A stretch of 64,000 nucleotides of DNA from Microscilla marina ATCC 23134 (GCF_000169175.1 NZ_AAWS01000046.1:1-64000), one strand, 5' to 3'. Counted from the first letter of the stretch, positions 55,113 to 64,000 are shown. Translations and numbers: made by a program. Notes: a model not told the origin generated them from the letters alone.

Positions 55113-56543
55113 CTATTTTTGACTGGCAGGAGCGATCACTTGTATTGCTTGCTCCAGTTCATCTAGTGACTCATAAATATTTTCAATAAATTTGTCCAGG
55201 TCGGGCATTAGTTCACGGCACGAAGTAGCACTAATAGTAATAGCCCCAGCATAACTAAAGACTACCATCAATAGCCCGGCCCCGTCTATGAGTGGCGCAG
55301 TACCATAGTGGTTCAACAGTTTAGCTCCTCCCATGTACAAGGGAATCGGAGGACCAGGTACATTGGTGATGACCAGGTTATATATAGGGCGTATATACTC
55401 TACTACTTTCGACTTGGTATACAAGCGCGCCGCCAGGGCTGCCAGTTCCGAAGGCACCAAATCCATAATCTTGTCGGCACCTATAGCCTTGCTATATACC
55501 TTAGAGCTGGTAGCACTTTCATGAATAAGCATCAAACGCTTAAAAGGGTCTTCTTCGTTGGTAGCAAGCGATACCAACATAGCCGATACCTTATTGCCCA
55601 TCGTCCCCTTGTCTTCTTCGCTGCGTACCGATATAGGAGCCATTGCCACCAAAGGCTTTTTGGGCAAGTTATTTTTGTCTTTTAGGTAACGCCGCAAAGC
55701 ACCTGCACATACTGCCAATACTACATTGTTGACAGTGGTCTTGGCAATATTTTTCATTTTTTTGATGCGTTCCAGCGGAATATTGGCTCCACCAAAAATA
55801 CGATGCGCAGTTACCGGAGCATTAAACAAAGTAGTGGGGGCAGTAAATGGCATTGGGGGGGGCTCTATCCATTTGGTAATGGCCTCTTTTGCCACATCTA
55901 TAGTATTGCCTACTGCCTCATACAAAAACTTGGCAAGCTTTACCGGGGTGCCCACCGATTTGATATAGTTACGGGCAATGATCTCTATACCAGTAGGAAT
56001 ACGCTCAGACTCCCAATAATGGTGTTCTTCATTGTCTTTGGGGCGTTTTGCGGGTGACGGATTCAGCAAAGCTCCCATCATTTCGGCGCCGGAGCCTCCA
56101 TCTATAGCCGCGTGGTGTACTTTGGTAATAAGGGCAAACGAGTTGGGTGGAATTCCTTCAATATTGAGTCCTTCGGCTATGGTAATTTCCCACAAAGGGC
56201 GTTTGCGATCCATTGTACGACTAAAAATACGGGCGGCAAGGTCGAGCAATTCTTGTGAGCCACCTGGTTGAGGAATGGCCACATGGTGTAGGTGGTATTC
56301 CAGGTCAAAATCTGGGTCTTCTATCCAATAAGGGTGACTCATGTCTAAAGGTGCTTCTACTAAGCGTTGCCTGAAAACCCTTGAAATGTGTAAACGAGAT
56401 TCGATGAAATCGCGGAATTGATAGTAATTAAAGCGCTCATTGTCTTTGGAAGGTTCAAATATGTACACCCCTCCTACGTGCATAGGGGCACGGTTTGACT
56501 CTATATATAAAAAAGTGGCATCTAAGCCCGAAAGTTGTTGCAT
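55113..56543 (-). CDS. Wax ester synthase / diacylglycerol acyltransferase (WS/DGAT)
   Basis: 476 residues, usual for the family. It transfers acyl groups from acyl-CoA to long-chain alcohols or diacylglycerol to give storage wax or triacylglycerol at the membrane. The active-site block is KVHHAAIDGGSGAEM (HHxxxDG). It begins MQQLSGLDATFLYIESNRAP, and has the PLWEITIAEGL block before the active site. NNVVLAVCAGALRRYL, MAPISVRSEEDKGTMGNKVS and NLVITNVPGPPIPLYM follow. Terminator at 55050. With the PHA locus this suggests two storage lipids. Confidence 0.9.
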   Translation of the reverse strand: MQQLSGLDATFLYIESNRAPMHVGGVYIFEPSKDNERFNYYQFRDFIESRLHISRVFRQRLVEAPLDMSHPYWIEDPDFDLEYHLHHVAIPQPGGSQELLDLAARIFSRTMDRKRPLWEITIAEGLNIEGIPPNSFALITKVHHAAIDGGSGAEMMGALLNPSPAKRPKDNEEHHYWESERIPTGIEIIARNYIKSVGTPVKLAKFLYEAVGNTIDVAKEAITKWIEPPPMPFTAPTTLFNAPVTAHRIFGGANIPLERIKKMKNIAKTTVNNVVLAVCAGALRRYLKDKNNLPKKPLVAMAPISVRSEEDKGTMGNKVSAMLVSLATNEEDPFKRLMLIHESATSSKVYSKAIGADKIMDLVPSELAALAARLYTKSKVVEYIRPIYNLVITNVPGPPIPLYMGGAKLLNHYGTAPLIDGAGLLMVVFSYAGAITISATSCRELMPDLDKFIENIYESLDELEQAIQVIAPASQK

Positions 56544-56911
56544 AATAATCGGCTTGGTTACTTGCCAGACAAATATTTGTCAAGCTATTTCAAATAAATG
56601 TAAAATTTATTTGAAACTCAAGTGGATTTGCCAAAAGAAGCGAGGGTAAGTGTAGAGGTTTGTCTGAAGCAATGCTACATACAAGTATAAAATAAGGGGA
56701 AAAAACTGAAACGATGGTTTTTACGAAAACATCTATTTTACCTTTGTTATTTAATGATTTAAATTGTTTGTGTACCATTTTGGCGATTTTTGCAAAAACT
56801 TACTCATCAGGCCTTGAGTATACCTATAGTAATATCCATTCATTTTATTATAGGTCATAGTTGAAAAACAAGTGGGTTATGCCAACTCACTATTAAATCA
56901 CCAAAATTCAT
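56544..56911. other. Intergenic region between divergent genes
   Basis: AT-rich, no convincing gene or hairpin. It holds the promoters of the WS/DGAT and 56912 genes. Confidence 0.35.
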
Positions 56912-57358
56912 ATGCGAACATTACATCAATCAGATTACGTCAAAATATTTTATGCTTCAGAAGAAAATATCTTGACATACCAATGGCTCAGTGCATCAGC
57001 AACAATGCCTGATCAAGCGTTTAAACAAGAAATGCTACGAATACCTGAGATTTCGGCAGAGTACAGACCCACAGGTTTTTTAGAAGACAATACCCAACGC
57101 GATTTCATTATCCGGCCAGAGCTACAGTGCTGGATAAGTACCGAAATAGCTCCTCATCAGTTCGAGTATGGTACTTCGTACTTTGCGCTGACTAATCCCC
57201 CTTCTTATGTGGCGCAATTGTCTACTCAACAAACGATGGACGAAATAAAAAAACAGATTAAAAAGTCGTTCAATGTAGCTTACTTCGATGATCACCCTCA
57301 AGCCTGGGAGTGGCTTTGTCTTCAGCAAATGACGGTAGGAGATGTGAGTATTGTATAA
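56912..57358 (+). CDS. STAS/SpoIIAA-like small protein, paralogue of 24282
   Basis: 148 residues. Pattern VKIFYASEENILTYQWLSAS, a central strand (RDFIIRPELQCWISTEIAPH) and a terminal VAYFDDHPQAWEWL give the same alpha/beta layout as the 24282 protein (its FKDLESAKDWV end corresponds). No catalytic or membrane feature. It precedes the terminator hairpin at 57458 and the CRISPR array, with which it is probably unconnected. Confidence 0.55.
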   Translation: MRTLHQSDYVKIFYASEENILTYQWLSASATMPDQAFKQEMLRIPEISAEYRPTGFLEDNTQRDFIIRPELQCWISTEIAPHQFEYGTSYFALTNPPSYVAQLSTQQTMDEIKKQIKKSFNVAYFDDHPQAWEWLCLQQMTVGDVSIV

Positions 57359-57457
57359 CTAAATGTAATTATTTGACTTTTATATTAAATAATACAACGA
57401 TCATCACTTGCTATTTTGTTTTTAAATTTTACTCAATCTTTATTTTATATTTACAAT

Positions 57458-57492
57458 AAACCCTCTTGATACATAAACATCAAGGGGGTTTG
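57458..57492 (+). terminator. Terminator of the 56912 gene
   Basis: AAACCCTCTTGAT and ATCAAGGGGGTTT pair around eight loop bases. Confidence 0.7.
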
Positions 57493-57597
57493 TGCTTTAG
57501 CAGTGGTTTAGTCTGTACTACCTGACAATCGCCCAGTCAATAACACCCACATTTTTGTGGAGCCAGATTATTGACGGATGTACAGAAATTGAACCTG

Positions 57598-59221
57598 TTT
57601 TCGCATCTTGTATGGTGCTATTAAGGTAAAGGTTGTGCTTCTGTTTGAGGATTTGGTAGACCTGTTTCAAATCCTATATGGTGCTATTAAGGTTATCATT
57701 GGCACAAACGAAAAAGTAAGTCGCAGGGTGATTTCAAATCCTATATGGTGCGATTAAGGTTGATTCCCTGCTTTGTTTGTACCGCAGTTGTTTCACATTT
57801 CAAATCCTATATGGTGCGATTAAGGTGTAGTCAGCACGGCTGATGATGCAAATGTAGCAGCATTTCAAATCCTATATGGTGCGATTAAGGTGGAAACTGT
57901 CAATATGCTGATCAGACTCGGTTAAAAATTTCAAATCCTATATGGTGCTATTAAGGTAGGTGGTGGCGGTGGTGGAATTTCACAACATCCACCCTATTTC
58001 AAATCCTATATGGTGCTATTAAGGTAAAACACCAACACGGCAACTAACACCTACTACTCATATTTCAAATCCTATATGGTGCTATTAAGGTTTACCAGTG
58101 CCGATGTAAACAGGCCACTACAGACCAATTTCAAATCCTATATGGTGCTATTAAGGTTTACTTCTTCTTTATCGTCGTAATAAGTAGTGTGCGCATTTCA
58201 AATCCTATATGGTGCTATTAAGGTAGTAGCCGCTTTGGTGAAAAACTCTATACGCTTTCCTGATTTCAAATCCTATATGGTGCTATTAAGGTGAGGGCAA
58301 AGTAAATCTACCAGTCCAAGCTTACTACCATTTCAAATCCTATATGGTGCTATTAAGGTATTACTGAAGATATAGATGTATATGCCCTAAAAGGATTTCA
58401 AATCCTATATGGTGCTATTAAGGTTTACACTTGTTTTCCCAACCATCACCATAAAAAAGGATTTCAAATCCTATATGGTGCTATTAAGGTTTTTACAACA
58501 GGTATATGCATCTCCCTCTTGATTAAATTTCAAATCCTATATGGTGCTATTAAGGTGCAATTCAAAAAAAGAGCACTGGAAATCCATGATACCATTTCAA
58601 ATCCTATATGGTGCTATTAAGGTATTTAGGAATTAAACCTCAACCTCAGCGCCAGTTTAATTTCAAATCCTATATGGTGCTATTAAGGTAGAAATCTATA
58701 AAACACCTTACTACATTACTACAAATTTCAAATCCTATATGGTGCTATTAAGGTATACGATGCTTATCACCCCTGGGCCAAACCTAATCAATTTCAAATC
58801 CTATATGGTGCGATTAAGGTAACGAAAGGTAAAGCAACAAGATATTGCTGATATATGTTTCAAATCCTATATGGTGCGATTAAGGTCCCTGAGAGGTATC
58901 AATCTTTAGTAGCAAACATAAGAGTTTCAAATCCTATATGGTGCGATTAAGGTTTTTTACGCTTGTATTGAACTACTTATCCCAATTCTCGTTTCAAATC
59001 CTATATGGTGCGATTAAGGTGTAAACGCTTGATTTACAGGGAGTTATGTTTTGGTAGGTTTCAAATCCTATATGGTGCGATTAAGGTCCTTTTATGATTT
59101 GGTACATTCGTATTAATCTAAATTCGTTTCAAATCCTATATGGTGCGATTAAGGTGTTTCTTGCATCATCTAATACTCCAGTGTAATAGTCGTTTCAAAT
59201 CCTATATGGTGCGATTAAGGT
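57598..59221 (-). CRISPR. CRISPR array, 25 repeats of 30 bp and 24 spacers
   Basis: The repeat on the plus strand is a 30-mer, (G/A)TTTCAAATCCTATATGG followed by TGC(T/G)ATTAAGGT; spacers are 35-38 bp. The left-most copy (57598-57627) is degenerate, so that is the trailer. Reading the minus strand, each repeat ends TTTGAAAC or TTTGAAAT, an eight-nucleotide crRNA handle of the type I-B/III kind, and cas2 lies just beyond the right end. Transcription is therefore leftward from a leader at about 59222-59560. Two positions vary: the crRNA-handle end base (C in copies 2 and 20-25, T in 3-19) and an internal T/G (G in copies 3-5 and 19-25). No spacer origins were searched. Confidence 0.97.
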
Positions 59222-59565
59222 CCGTTAAATTTAGTAAAAAAAATATGCCATACAACGTATGTGCGTAGCTTCTAGAGCTCAATATTTAAAAAAATGTCGT
59301 CGGTCTCCAGTAATACGATTTGCCCTGGAGACTGACGACATTGTAATGCGCTTATAGTCAGTTAGTTGTAAGTAAAGAAGTTTTTTCACACCAGTTTCGC
59401 CTGTATTTTTTCTGAGACCGACGACAATACCCCCTCTCAGGTGCTCTAAACTCCGGTTTTTAGCCGCCTGCTACTGTAGGGTTTTGTATCAATATTTTTC
59501 AAGATGTCAAAGAACTTTTGGCAAACGATACACATCGTTATCAGGCAACCTTTAAGTACCCCAAT
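59222..59565 (-). promoter_or_regulatory. CRISPR leader with inverted repeats
   Basis: No gene. A 16-bp stem, TGTCGTCGGTCTCCAG (59295-59310) with CTGGAGACTGACGACA (59325-59340), has one mismatch that would be a G-U pair in RNA and a 14-base loop. A third copy of the right arm, GAGACCGACGACA, is at 59414-59426. A smaller dyad AACGATACACATCGTT is at 59524-59539. Leader function is inferred from its place between the newest repeats and cas2. Confidence 0.6.
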
Positions 59566-59829
59566 TTAAATAAAATTATCCAAATCATTCTTTTCTTGCC
59601 CAACGATTTGTTTGTCCAACCACTTTTGCTCTCTGCTCTTAAACACAATGATGCTGTCATAAGCTTTGTCAATAAACTGATCAGCCTCCAGCAATAATTC
59701 CTTGAGCTTTACTTCACTTATCTCTCCCTCAAACACCGAGTTCTGTATCCAGTGGAGGTACCTGCGGCAAAGTTTCCGCATTTTATTTACCCGTTTCTCG
59801 CCACAATCATATACCAATATCACATACAT
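59566..59829 (-). CDS. cas2: CRISPR-associated Cas2
   Basis: 87 residues, the family size. Cas2 is a small ferredoxin-fold protein that forms the integration complex with Cas1. It starts MYVILVYDCGEKRVNKMRKL, whose first strand and Asp are the family signature, and has YLHWIQNSVFEGEISEVKLK in the second half. cas1 ends one base before its start (59831 versus 59829), so translation is coupled. It is the last gene of the leftward cas operon and the one next to the array leader. Confidence 0.95.
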   Translation of the reverse strand: MYVILVYDCGEKRVNKMRKLCRRYLHWIQNSVFEGEISEVKLKELLLEADQFIDKAYDSIIVFKSREQKWLDKQIVGQEKNDLDNFI

Positions 59830-59830
59830 A

Positions 59831-60841
59831 CTACCAACGCATTTTAAAAGGTGAATACTCGTCTATTCCCAACACATGCTTCACCAGCTTATAGCACTCC
59901 ATCCTTACCAACCTTCTATAGCTCACATTCTTGTTCATTGCCCGGTGTTTGATCGTTTCTTTCAGGCGTTCGTCCCAGGCCTTCAAATATATTTTTCCAC
60001 CCGACTCATTCAAGTAACAAGCATTGAGCTTTTTATCAAAATGCTTTGCCTGAATCTGTTTTTTGTTGAGTAAAGCAAATATCAACCTATCTACAAGTAC
60101 TGGTTTAAACACCTCTGCTATGTCCAGGGCAAGCGAATACCTTCGTGCTCCTGGCTCGTGCAAAAAGCTAATCGTAGGGTCGAGTTGGGTATGGTAAATC
60201 TGCCCTACACAAAGGTTATAACAAAAACTGTTGCCAAACGAAATAAGTGCATTTACCTCGTTCAGTGGAGGTTGGCGGCTCCTGCCTTGCATCGCAAAAT
60301 CGTTGATAATGGTATCAAATGCCTGGTAATACACCTGACGAACATTGCCCTCCAGCCCCATGAGTTCGGCAATAGGCATCTCCTGGGCTTGTCGGATAGT
60401 TTCATAATACTGTTTAATCTTACTTCCATACACTGTCACTTCTTTGCCTCGGTTTTGGTAATAGCCCAGGTTTTTGAGCATATTATAAATGCCCCCTTCA
60501 AGTAGCTTTCGTGCAATGACCAAACGTTGTGCAGGTTGGGTATAAGCCTGGGTTTGGGCAATATGTACTTTGCCCGCCAGCAAATAATCTTTAGGCATAA
60601 ACGAGCCTGTATAATGTTCATAGTAGTCAAAAAAATGAACCGGGATTTTTTGTTGCCCCAAAAAATTATACAAAGCGCTGTTAGCGTCTAAACTGCCCAG
60701 TACACACAATTCGTTAATATCATTAATGGGCAAATAGGTAGGTTTTTTAGCATTGCCCTCAGCATCTACCGGAGTAAACTTCAGGCTACGGTTATTTTTC
60801 GACAACCTACCAGGGTTGAACAGATAATAAGTTTTAGGCAT
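59831..60841 (-). CDS. cas1: CRISPR-associated endonuclease/integrase Cas1, subtype I-B
   Basis: 336 residues from the ATG at 60841; the frame to 60892 overlaps cas4 and is not Cas1-like. Cas1 inserts new spacers at the leader end. The metal site comprises the Glu in GLEGNVRQVYY, the His in SFLHEPGARRYSLALD and the acidic residue in LALDIAEVFKPVLVD. The N-terminus MPKTYYLFNPGRLSKNNRSL is typical of subtype I-B Cas1. Gap to cas4 14 bp, to cas2 one base, so one operon. Confidence 0.94.
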   Translation of the reverse strand: MPKTYYLFNPGRLSKNNRSLKFTPVDAEGNAKKPTYLPINDINELCVLGSLDANSALYNFLGQQKIPVHFFDYYEHYTGSFMPKDYLLAGKVHIAQTQAYTQPAQRLVIARKLLEGGIYNMLKNLGYYQNRGKEVTVYGSKIKQYYETIRQAQEMPIAELMGLEGNVRQVYYQAFDTIINDFAMQGRSRQPPLNEVNALISFGNSFCYNLCVGQIYHTQLDPTISFLHEPGARRYSLALDIAEVFKPVLVDRLIFALLNKKQIQAKHFDKKLNACYLNESGGKIYLKAWDERLKETIKHRAMNKNVSYRRLVRMECYKLVKHVLGIDEYSPFKMRW

Positions 60842-60855
60842 AGAATTTTTCTGTT

Positions 60856-61377
60856 TTAAAGGTCTTCTTCTGTTACTTCTTCGGCATAACAAAACTCAAA
60901 ATAACTACATCTACGGCAAAACGACTTCTTGAGCCGGGCAGGGCATTTGGTCTGGGCAATCAACTGTTCAATGGCTGCCAGTTGCTCAGGTATTTCTACT
61001 AAATCAATACTGGTGAGTAGTACCTCTTGGATTTTGCGCAGTTTGGGGTATTCCAACAGCCCTTTTGCATCAGTGATTCCTTGTTGATACAACAAATAAA
61101 GGTAATACTTTACTTGAGCAATGTGGGCTTCCTCCATCTTGTCCGATTTCTTTACTTCGTGGACAATACGCCGATGAGGATCATAAAAATCAATTTTAGC
61201 AATGCCCAAATCCAGCTCCGTATAACGCACGGGGCGTTGGGGGTAAGCAGCTTCGCCAATGAGTTTACCTTCATAAACCGTGTCAGAAGTATGCTCCATG
61301 GTAATGCCCGCCGCAAACAACCATAGCTTGCGGTGGCATATATGATAATAATTGAGGTGAGTAGGCGTGATTTGCAT
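60856..61377 (-). CDS. cas4: CRISPR-associated exonuclease Cas4
   Basis: 173 residues. Cas4 is a RecB-type 5' nuclease with an iron-sulfur cluster that selects and trims prespacers by PAM. Seen are the N-terminal Cys (YYHICHRKLWL), HEVKKSDKMEEAHIAQVKYY, with the catalytic E-x-K of the nuclease and the downstream Q-x-x-x-Y motif, and the C-terminal cysteines CPARLKKSFCRRCSYFEFC. It precedes cas1 by 14 bp and follows cas3 by 10 bp. All four expected cluster cysteines are present. Confidence 0.93.
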   Translation of the reverse strand: MQITPTHLNYYHICHRKLWLFAAGITMEHTSDTVYEGKLIGEAAYPQRPVRYTELDLGIAKIDFYDPHRRIVHEVKKSDKMEEAHIAQVKYYLYLLYQQGITDAKGLLEYPKLRKIQEVLLTSIDLVEIPEQLAAIEQLIAQTKCPARLKKSFCRRCSYFEFCYAEEVTEEDL

Positions 61378-61387
61378 GGCTTAAGTT

Positions 61388-63697
61388 TTAAAGTTGATTA
61401 TCGTCTATCCAGGTAATCTCTTCATCGTTTAACAAACCCAGGGCAGGGTCATATTTTTTGCGGGTTTCAAAATAGTCGATTTGTATATATCCATCCTTGT
61501 CGCCCTGTTTGCTCATCGTAAAATGATTGGTACGCACCAAGTGATTATCAAGCCACCCCTTAAATTTACCCTCTCGCACCTGCACCTTGAGATTTTCGGC
61601 ATTGATAAAATCAAAATCCTTCAAATACTCCTCAAACTGGGCGCGTTGCGCTTGCGGCAATACCTTTATCCCGTCAAACTGTCTATAGAATTCCTCTTCT
61701 TTAGTTTTAGAATGCACCAACGGCGAAAGTGTCTTCAATGATTGCTTCAAATACCCATAAGTCTTATCAAACTCCTTTTGTCCAGCCTCGTCCCAGGCAG
61801 GGTATACCTCGTCTATAAAATCCTGCAATTGATTTTCGTTGATCACCCCTTGATTGTTTACCGCGTTTCTTTCAAAAATCTCCAGAGTTTTGTCTACCAC
61901 TTGCTTGTTATAAATGTAAGTATCTGCCTTGTTACTTTGCTTAAATACCACACAGCGGCAAATCCCTTTTTTTTGTTGGCGGTTTACCCTGCCAAATCGT
62001 TGAATAAGGGCGTCTATAGGAGCAGGTTCGCTATAAATTACATCATAGTCAATATCTAAGCTCACTTCTATAGCCTGAGTACCTATCAACAGTTGTACTA
62101 CAGGGCTGGCATCTTGCGTATTCTCCCCCTTGAGCAACCGCTGTTCTTTTTGGTTGCGGTCTGCCCCATTAAAAGCCCCATGCAACAGTATTTTGGTGGC
62201 GCTGTGTTCAGCAAAGTATTGATAAGTCTCCTGGGCTTGTTTGACGGTGTTGCATACCACCAATACCTTTTTGCCAGCGTTGAGTTCTCCTTCAATCAAG
62301 GGGTAGTTATCTGCTAATAAGCCTTCTTGGAGCACCACTTGGTGTCTTCTAAAACTTTGGTACAAAGCCGCATCTGCTTCTATCTCTTGCGGGTTGCCCA
62401 AGACTTGCCTCAATTCTTGCTTGAGAAAGCGTGGCAAAGTAGCCGTCATAATCATCACCTGGCTATGCAAATGCTGGGTCATAAACTCCAGCAATACCTT
62501 GATCTGAGCCGCTACCTGGGGGCTATAGGCGTGTATCTCGTCAAAAATCAAATAGCTGCCTACCCATTCAAACACCCCTTGTTCGAAGCCCCGCAAGCCA
62601 AACAAATGCTTCAGCAATTGGAAAGGAGTCACCACTTTTATGGGAGTCAGTATATGCTTAAACTTTTCCCTTAACTCTCTTATCTTTTCTTTCCGTTCGC
62701 TGGTAGTATATTGGTGTTCCTCAAAATAATGACTCAAATAAGCACTCAATTTACCGTGCAGCATGCCCACCTTTTTGGTTGCTTCGGTGTCCATATCTTT
62801 GCTAAGTCGCTCATACATGGCATTGATAGACGCAGTAAAAGGTAAGATATAAAAAGCCCTGCCTTGCCCAGTGTGTGCCAATTGGTTTTTGAGCCAAAGC
62901 AAAGCGCTTTCTGTTTTGCCCGAACCCGTAGGCGCAGTTAAAATCAAATGTCCCTTTACCCTGCTACATAGTTTTTGGTGGGTATAAAAGTCCTTGCCCC
63001 CCAATTGCAACCTGATGCGCAAATGACGCAAAAACTCAAAGTCATAGTTTTCTAATTTAGGCAAATGAGCAACCCTTGCCGAACCCAAATGATCGCAATG
63101 TTTCAGGGCACCAAACAACAGCAACAAAAACCAGTAATTGGGATGGCTTGATACCCAAGGTCGTTTTTTATACCTTCTCACAAAACCTTCAATATCAATT
63201 GCCTGAATAGTTGTTATTTTTACCGCATAAGAATGTAACAACTCCTTTACCTTCGGTTGATCTACATAGGCGTAAAAAACTTCATGAAAAGTCTCTCTAT
63301 CATCATCAAAAGAAAACTCATCTGCCCCATAAGTTTTTTCTATAAAATCAGTCAAAAGCACCTGAAAGTTTTTGTGATGCCCTGCCACCACTAACATCAG
63401 CACCTCCTGAATGGCCTCATCTATATCAAAAGCCTTGATAAAAGGCACCGAAAACAATTCATGCCTTTGGCGGTTCCACTCATTCTTTTTATCCCTCAGT
63501 AGTTTTTGAAACTCCTGGTGTGCCTTGCCCAAATCATGAAAAACAATGGCAAGCCACAACACCTCCCAAAATCGTTCAAAACCAGGCAGTTTGTCTATAG
63601 CAGGAAACAATGTGGGCAAGTATTTATGTATGCCCAAGCAATCATCTATATGTTGTTTTAGCGTAAGCGGTGGGGTTGATTTTGCCAGTATATCCAT
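61388..63697 (-). CDS. cas3: CRISPR-associated helicase/nuclease Cas3
   Basis: 769 residues. Cas3 is recruited by Cascade and unwinds and degrades target DNA. An N-terminal HD nuclease domain has LKQHIDDCLGIH, WLAIVFHDLGKAHQEFQ and a later VAGHHKNFQ. The helicase carries LTAPTGSGKTESAL, FDEIHAYSPQ (DEIH box), MTATLPRFL, IGTQAIEVSLDIDYDVI and LIQRFGRVNRQ. Order of motifs and length are normal for HD-helicase fusions of type I-B. The gene upstream ends 73 bp before it and is probably Cas5. Confidence 0.95.
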   Translation of the reverse strand: MDILAKSTPPLTLKQHIDDCLGIHKYLPTLFPAIDKLPGFERFWEVLWLAIVFHDLGKAHQEFQKLLRDKKNEWNRQRHELFSVPFIKAFDIDEAIQEVLMLVVAGHHKNFQVLLTDFIEKTYGADEFSFDDDRETFHEVFYAYVDQPKVKELLHSYAVKITTIQAIDIEGFVRRYKKRPWVSSHPNYWFLLLLFGALKHCDHLGSARVAHLPKLENYDFEFLRHLRIRLQLGGKDFYTHQKLCSRVKGHLILTAPTGSGKTESALLWLKNQLAHTGQGRAFYILPFTASINAMYERLSKDMDTEATKKVGMLHGKLSAYLSHYFEEHQYTTSERKEKIRELREKFKHILTPIKVVTPFQLLKHLFGLRGFEQGVFEWVGSYLIFDEIHAYSPQVAAQIKVLLEFMTQHLHSQVMIMTATLPRFLKQELRQVLGNPQEIEADAALYQSFRRHQVVLQEGLLADNYPLIEGELNAGKKVLVVCNTVKQAQETYQYFAEHSATKILLHGAFNGADRNQKEQRLLKGENTQDASPVVQLLIGTQAIEVSLDIDYDVIYSEPAPIDALIQRFGRVNRQQKKGICRCVVFKQSNKADTYIYNKQVVDKTLEIFERNAVNNQGVINENQLQDFIDEVYPAWDEAGQKEFDKTYGYLKQSLKTLSPLVHSKTKEEEFYRQFDGIKVLPQAQRAQFEEYLKDFDFINAENLKVQVREGKFKGWLDNHLVRTNHFTMSKQGDKDGYIQIDYFETRKKYDPALGLLNDEEITWIDDNQL

Positions 63698-63770
63698 AGT
63701 TGAGATGGTTTGTTAAATGATATCACTGCTTCTCGGCTAGGCAACCCAAAAAGCAGGGATAAAAAGCATA

Positions 63771-64000
63771 CTAAAAACTTAAGTCGTGAAAATAAACATC
63801 TACCTCTTTCTCCTCATCCCTAAACGCCTCCAGGCGAGCACTTACCCCTTGCCCATGTCCAATCACCGAGTAAGGCTCTACCCCTAAATTGTTTCGCGGA
63901 AAAGAGTCAGTAAAGTATTTAGGCAAAGCTTGTATTTGCCCTGGTAATTGATGCTTACTAAAAGGCACTACTTGCCCCCTGAGTTGGTCGGCATGATCTC
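63771..64000 (-). CDS. Partial Cas gene at the window edge, probably Cas5
   Basis: Open frame running off the right edge (the 3' end is inside the window). The visible C-terminal 76 residues include PGQIQALPKYFTDSFPRNNL and GVEPYSVIGHGQGVSARLEA, ending EVDVYFHDLSF. In type I-B operons the gene just upstream of cas3 is normally cas5, which fits a Cascade subunit. The sequence itself does not let me exclude Cas7. The GTG at 63968 is not the start because the frame continues upstream. Confidence 0.5.
   Translation of the reverse strand, partial: DHADQLRGQVVPFSKHQLPGQIQALPKYFTDSFPRNNLGVEPYSVIGHGQGVSARLEAFRDEEKEVDVYFHDLSF

Noticed and set aside
57598-57627. Degenerate first CRISPR repeat as a separate element
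   Set aside because: It keeps spacing and most bases of the repeat; a decayed trailer-end copy is the simpler reading.
63966-63968. GTG at the right-edge Cas gene
   Set aside because: The frame stays open to the window edge, so this is an internal codon of a truncated gene and not its start.

Overview
The window looks like chromosomal DNA of a gliding or marine member of the Bacteroidota, most likely a Cytophagales bacterium. A Microscilla-like genus is my guess and is not proven. The grounds are the type IX secretion genes porU and porV with a GldN-like protein nearby, SusC/TonB-type outer-membrane proteins, a carB without the usual C-terminal domain, moderate to low GC, few Shine-Dalgarno sites and a TTTG/TAnnTTTG-type promoter. 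I see no rRNA, tRNA or intact insertion sequence.

Layout. 0.3-8.3 kb: a SiaC-like protein, a TonB-dependent receptor, an outer-membrane protein, a YceI-like protein, and a BlaI / coiled-coil / M56-peptidase operon (read leftward) whose upstream DNA holds two palindromes. 8.6-15.6 kb: porU, porV, an M16-family protein that lacks its zinc motif, and a small ORF. 15.7-22.6 kb: an SF1 helicase, unknown proteins, a CoxE-like VWA protein and ispD. 23.1-28.6 kb: a di-haem peroxidase, small proteins, then a polyhydroxyalkanoate locus (MaoC hydratase, phaE, phaC). 28.7-34.9 kb: a membrane-bound LuxR-type regulator, a beta-barrel protein, a duplicated GldN-like protein, a frameshifted gene, a DUF5995-like gene and a Gln-rich coiled coil. 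35-46.5 kb: carB, dcd, mog, a TPR/adenylate cyclase sensor, a HisA homologue missing a catalytic Asp, and lysA. 47-52.6 kb: a MacB-like ABC exporter with two paralogous permeases separated by a tandem repeat, plus an adaptor. 52.6-57.4 kb: a decayed CHAT-domain gene, an unknown membrane protein and a wax ester synthase/DGAT. 57.6-64 kb: a 25-repeat CRISPR array and the cas2-cas1-cas4-cas3 end of a type I-B-like operon that runs off the window.

How genes fit together. PorU and PorV act as the attachment complex that cuts and anchors type IX cargo, and the GldN-like protein may be a paralogue of the periplasmic ring protein. PhaJ-like, PhaE and PhaC would turn beta-oxidation intermediates into polyester granules. 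Together with the WS/DGAT enzyme this suggests two carbon-storage routes. The CRISPR array appears to be read leftward from a leader next to cas2. That leader carries a strong inverted repeat and a third copy of its arm.

The observations most worth a second look are the CRISPR leader hairpin and repeat-allele blocks, the roughly 200-bp intergenic element present upstream of two unrelated genes, the CHAT-gene fossil, the BlaI/M56 operon with its palindromes, and a terminator with no assigned gene upstream of ispD. No search could be run, so family calls rest on motif recognition.
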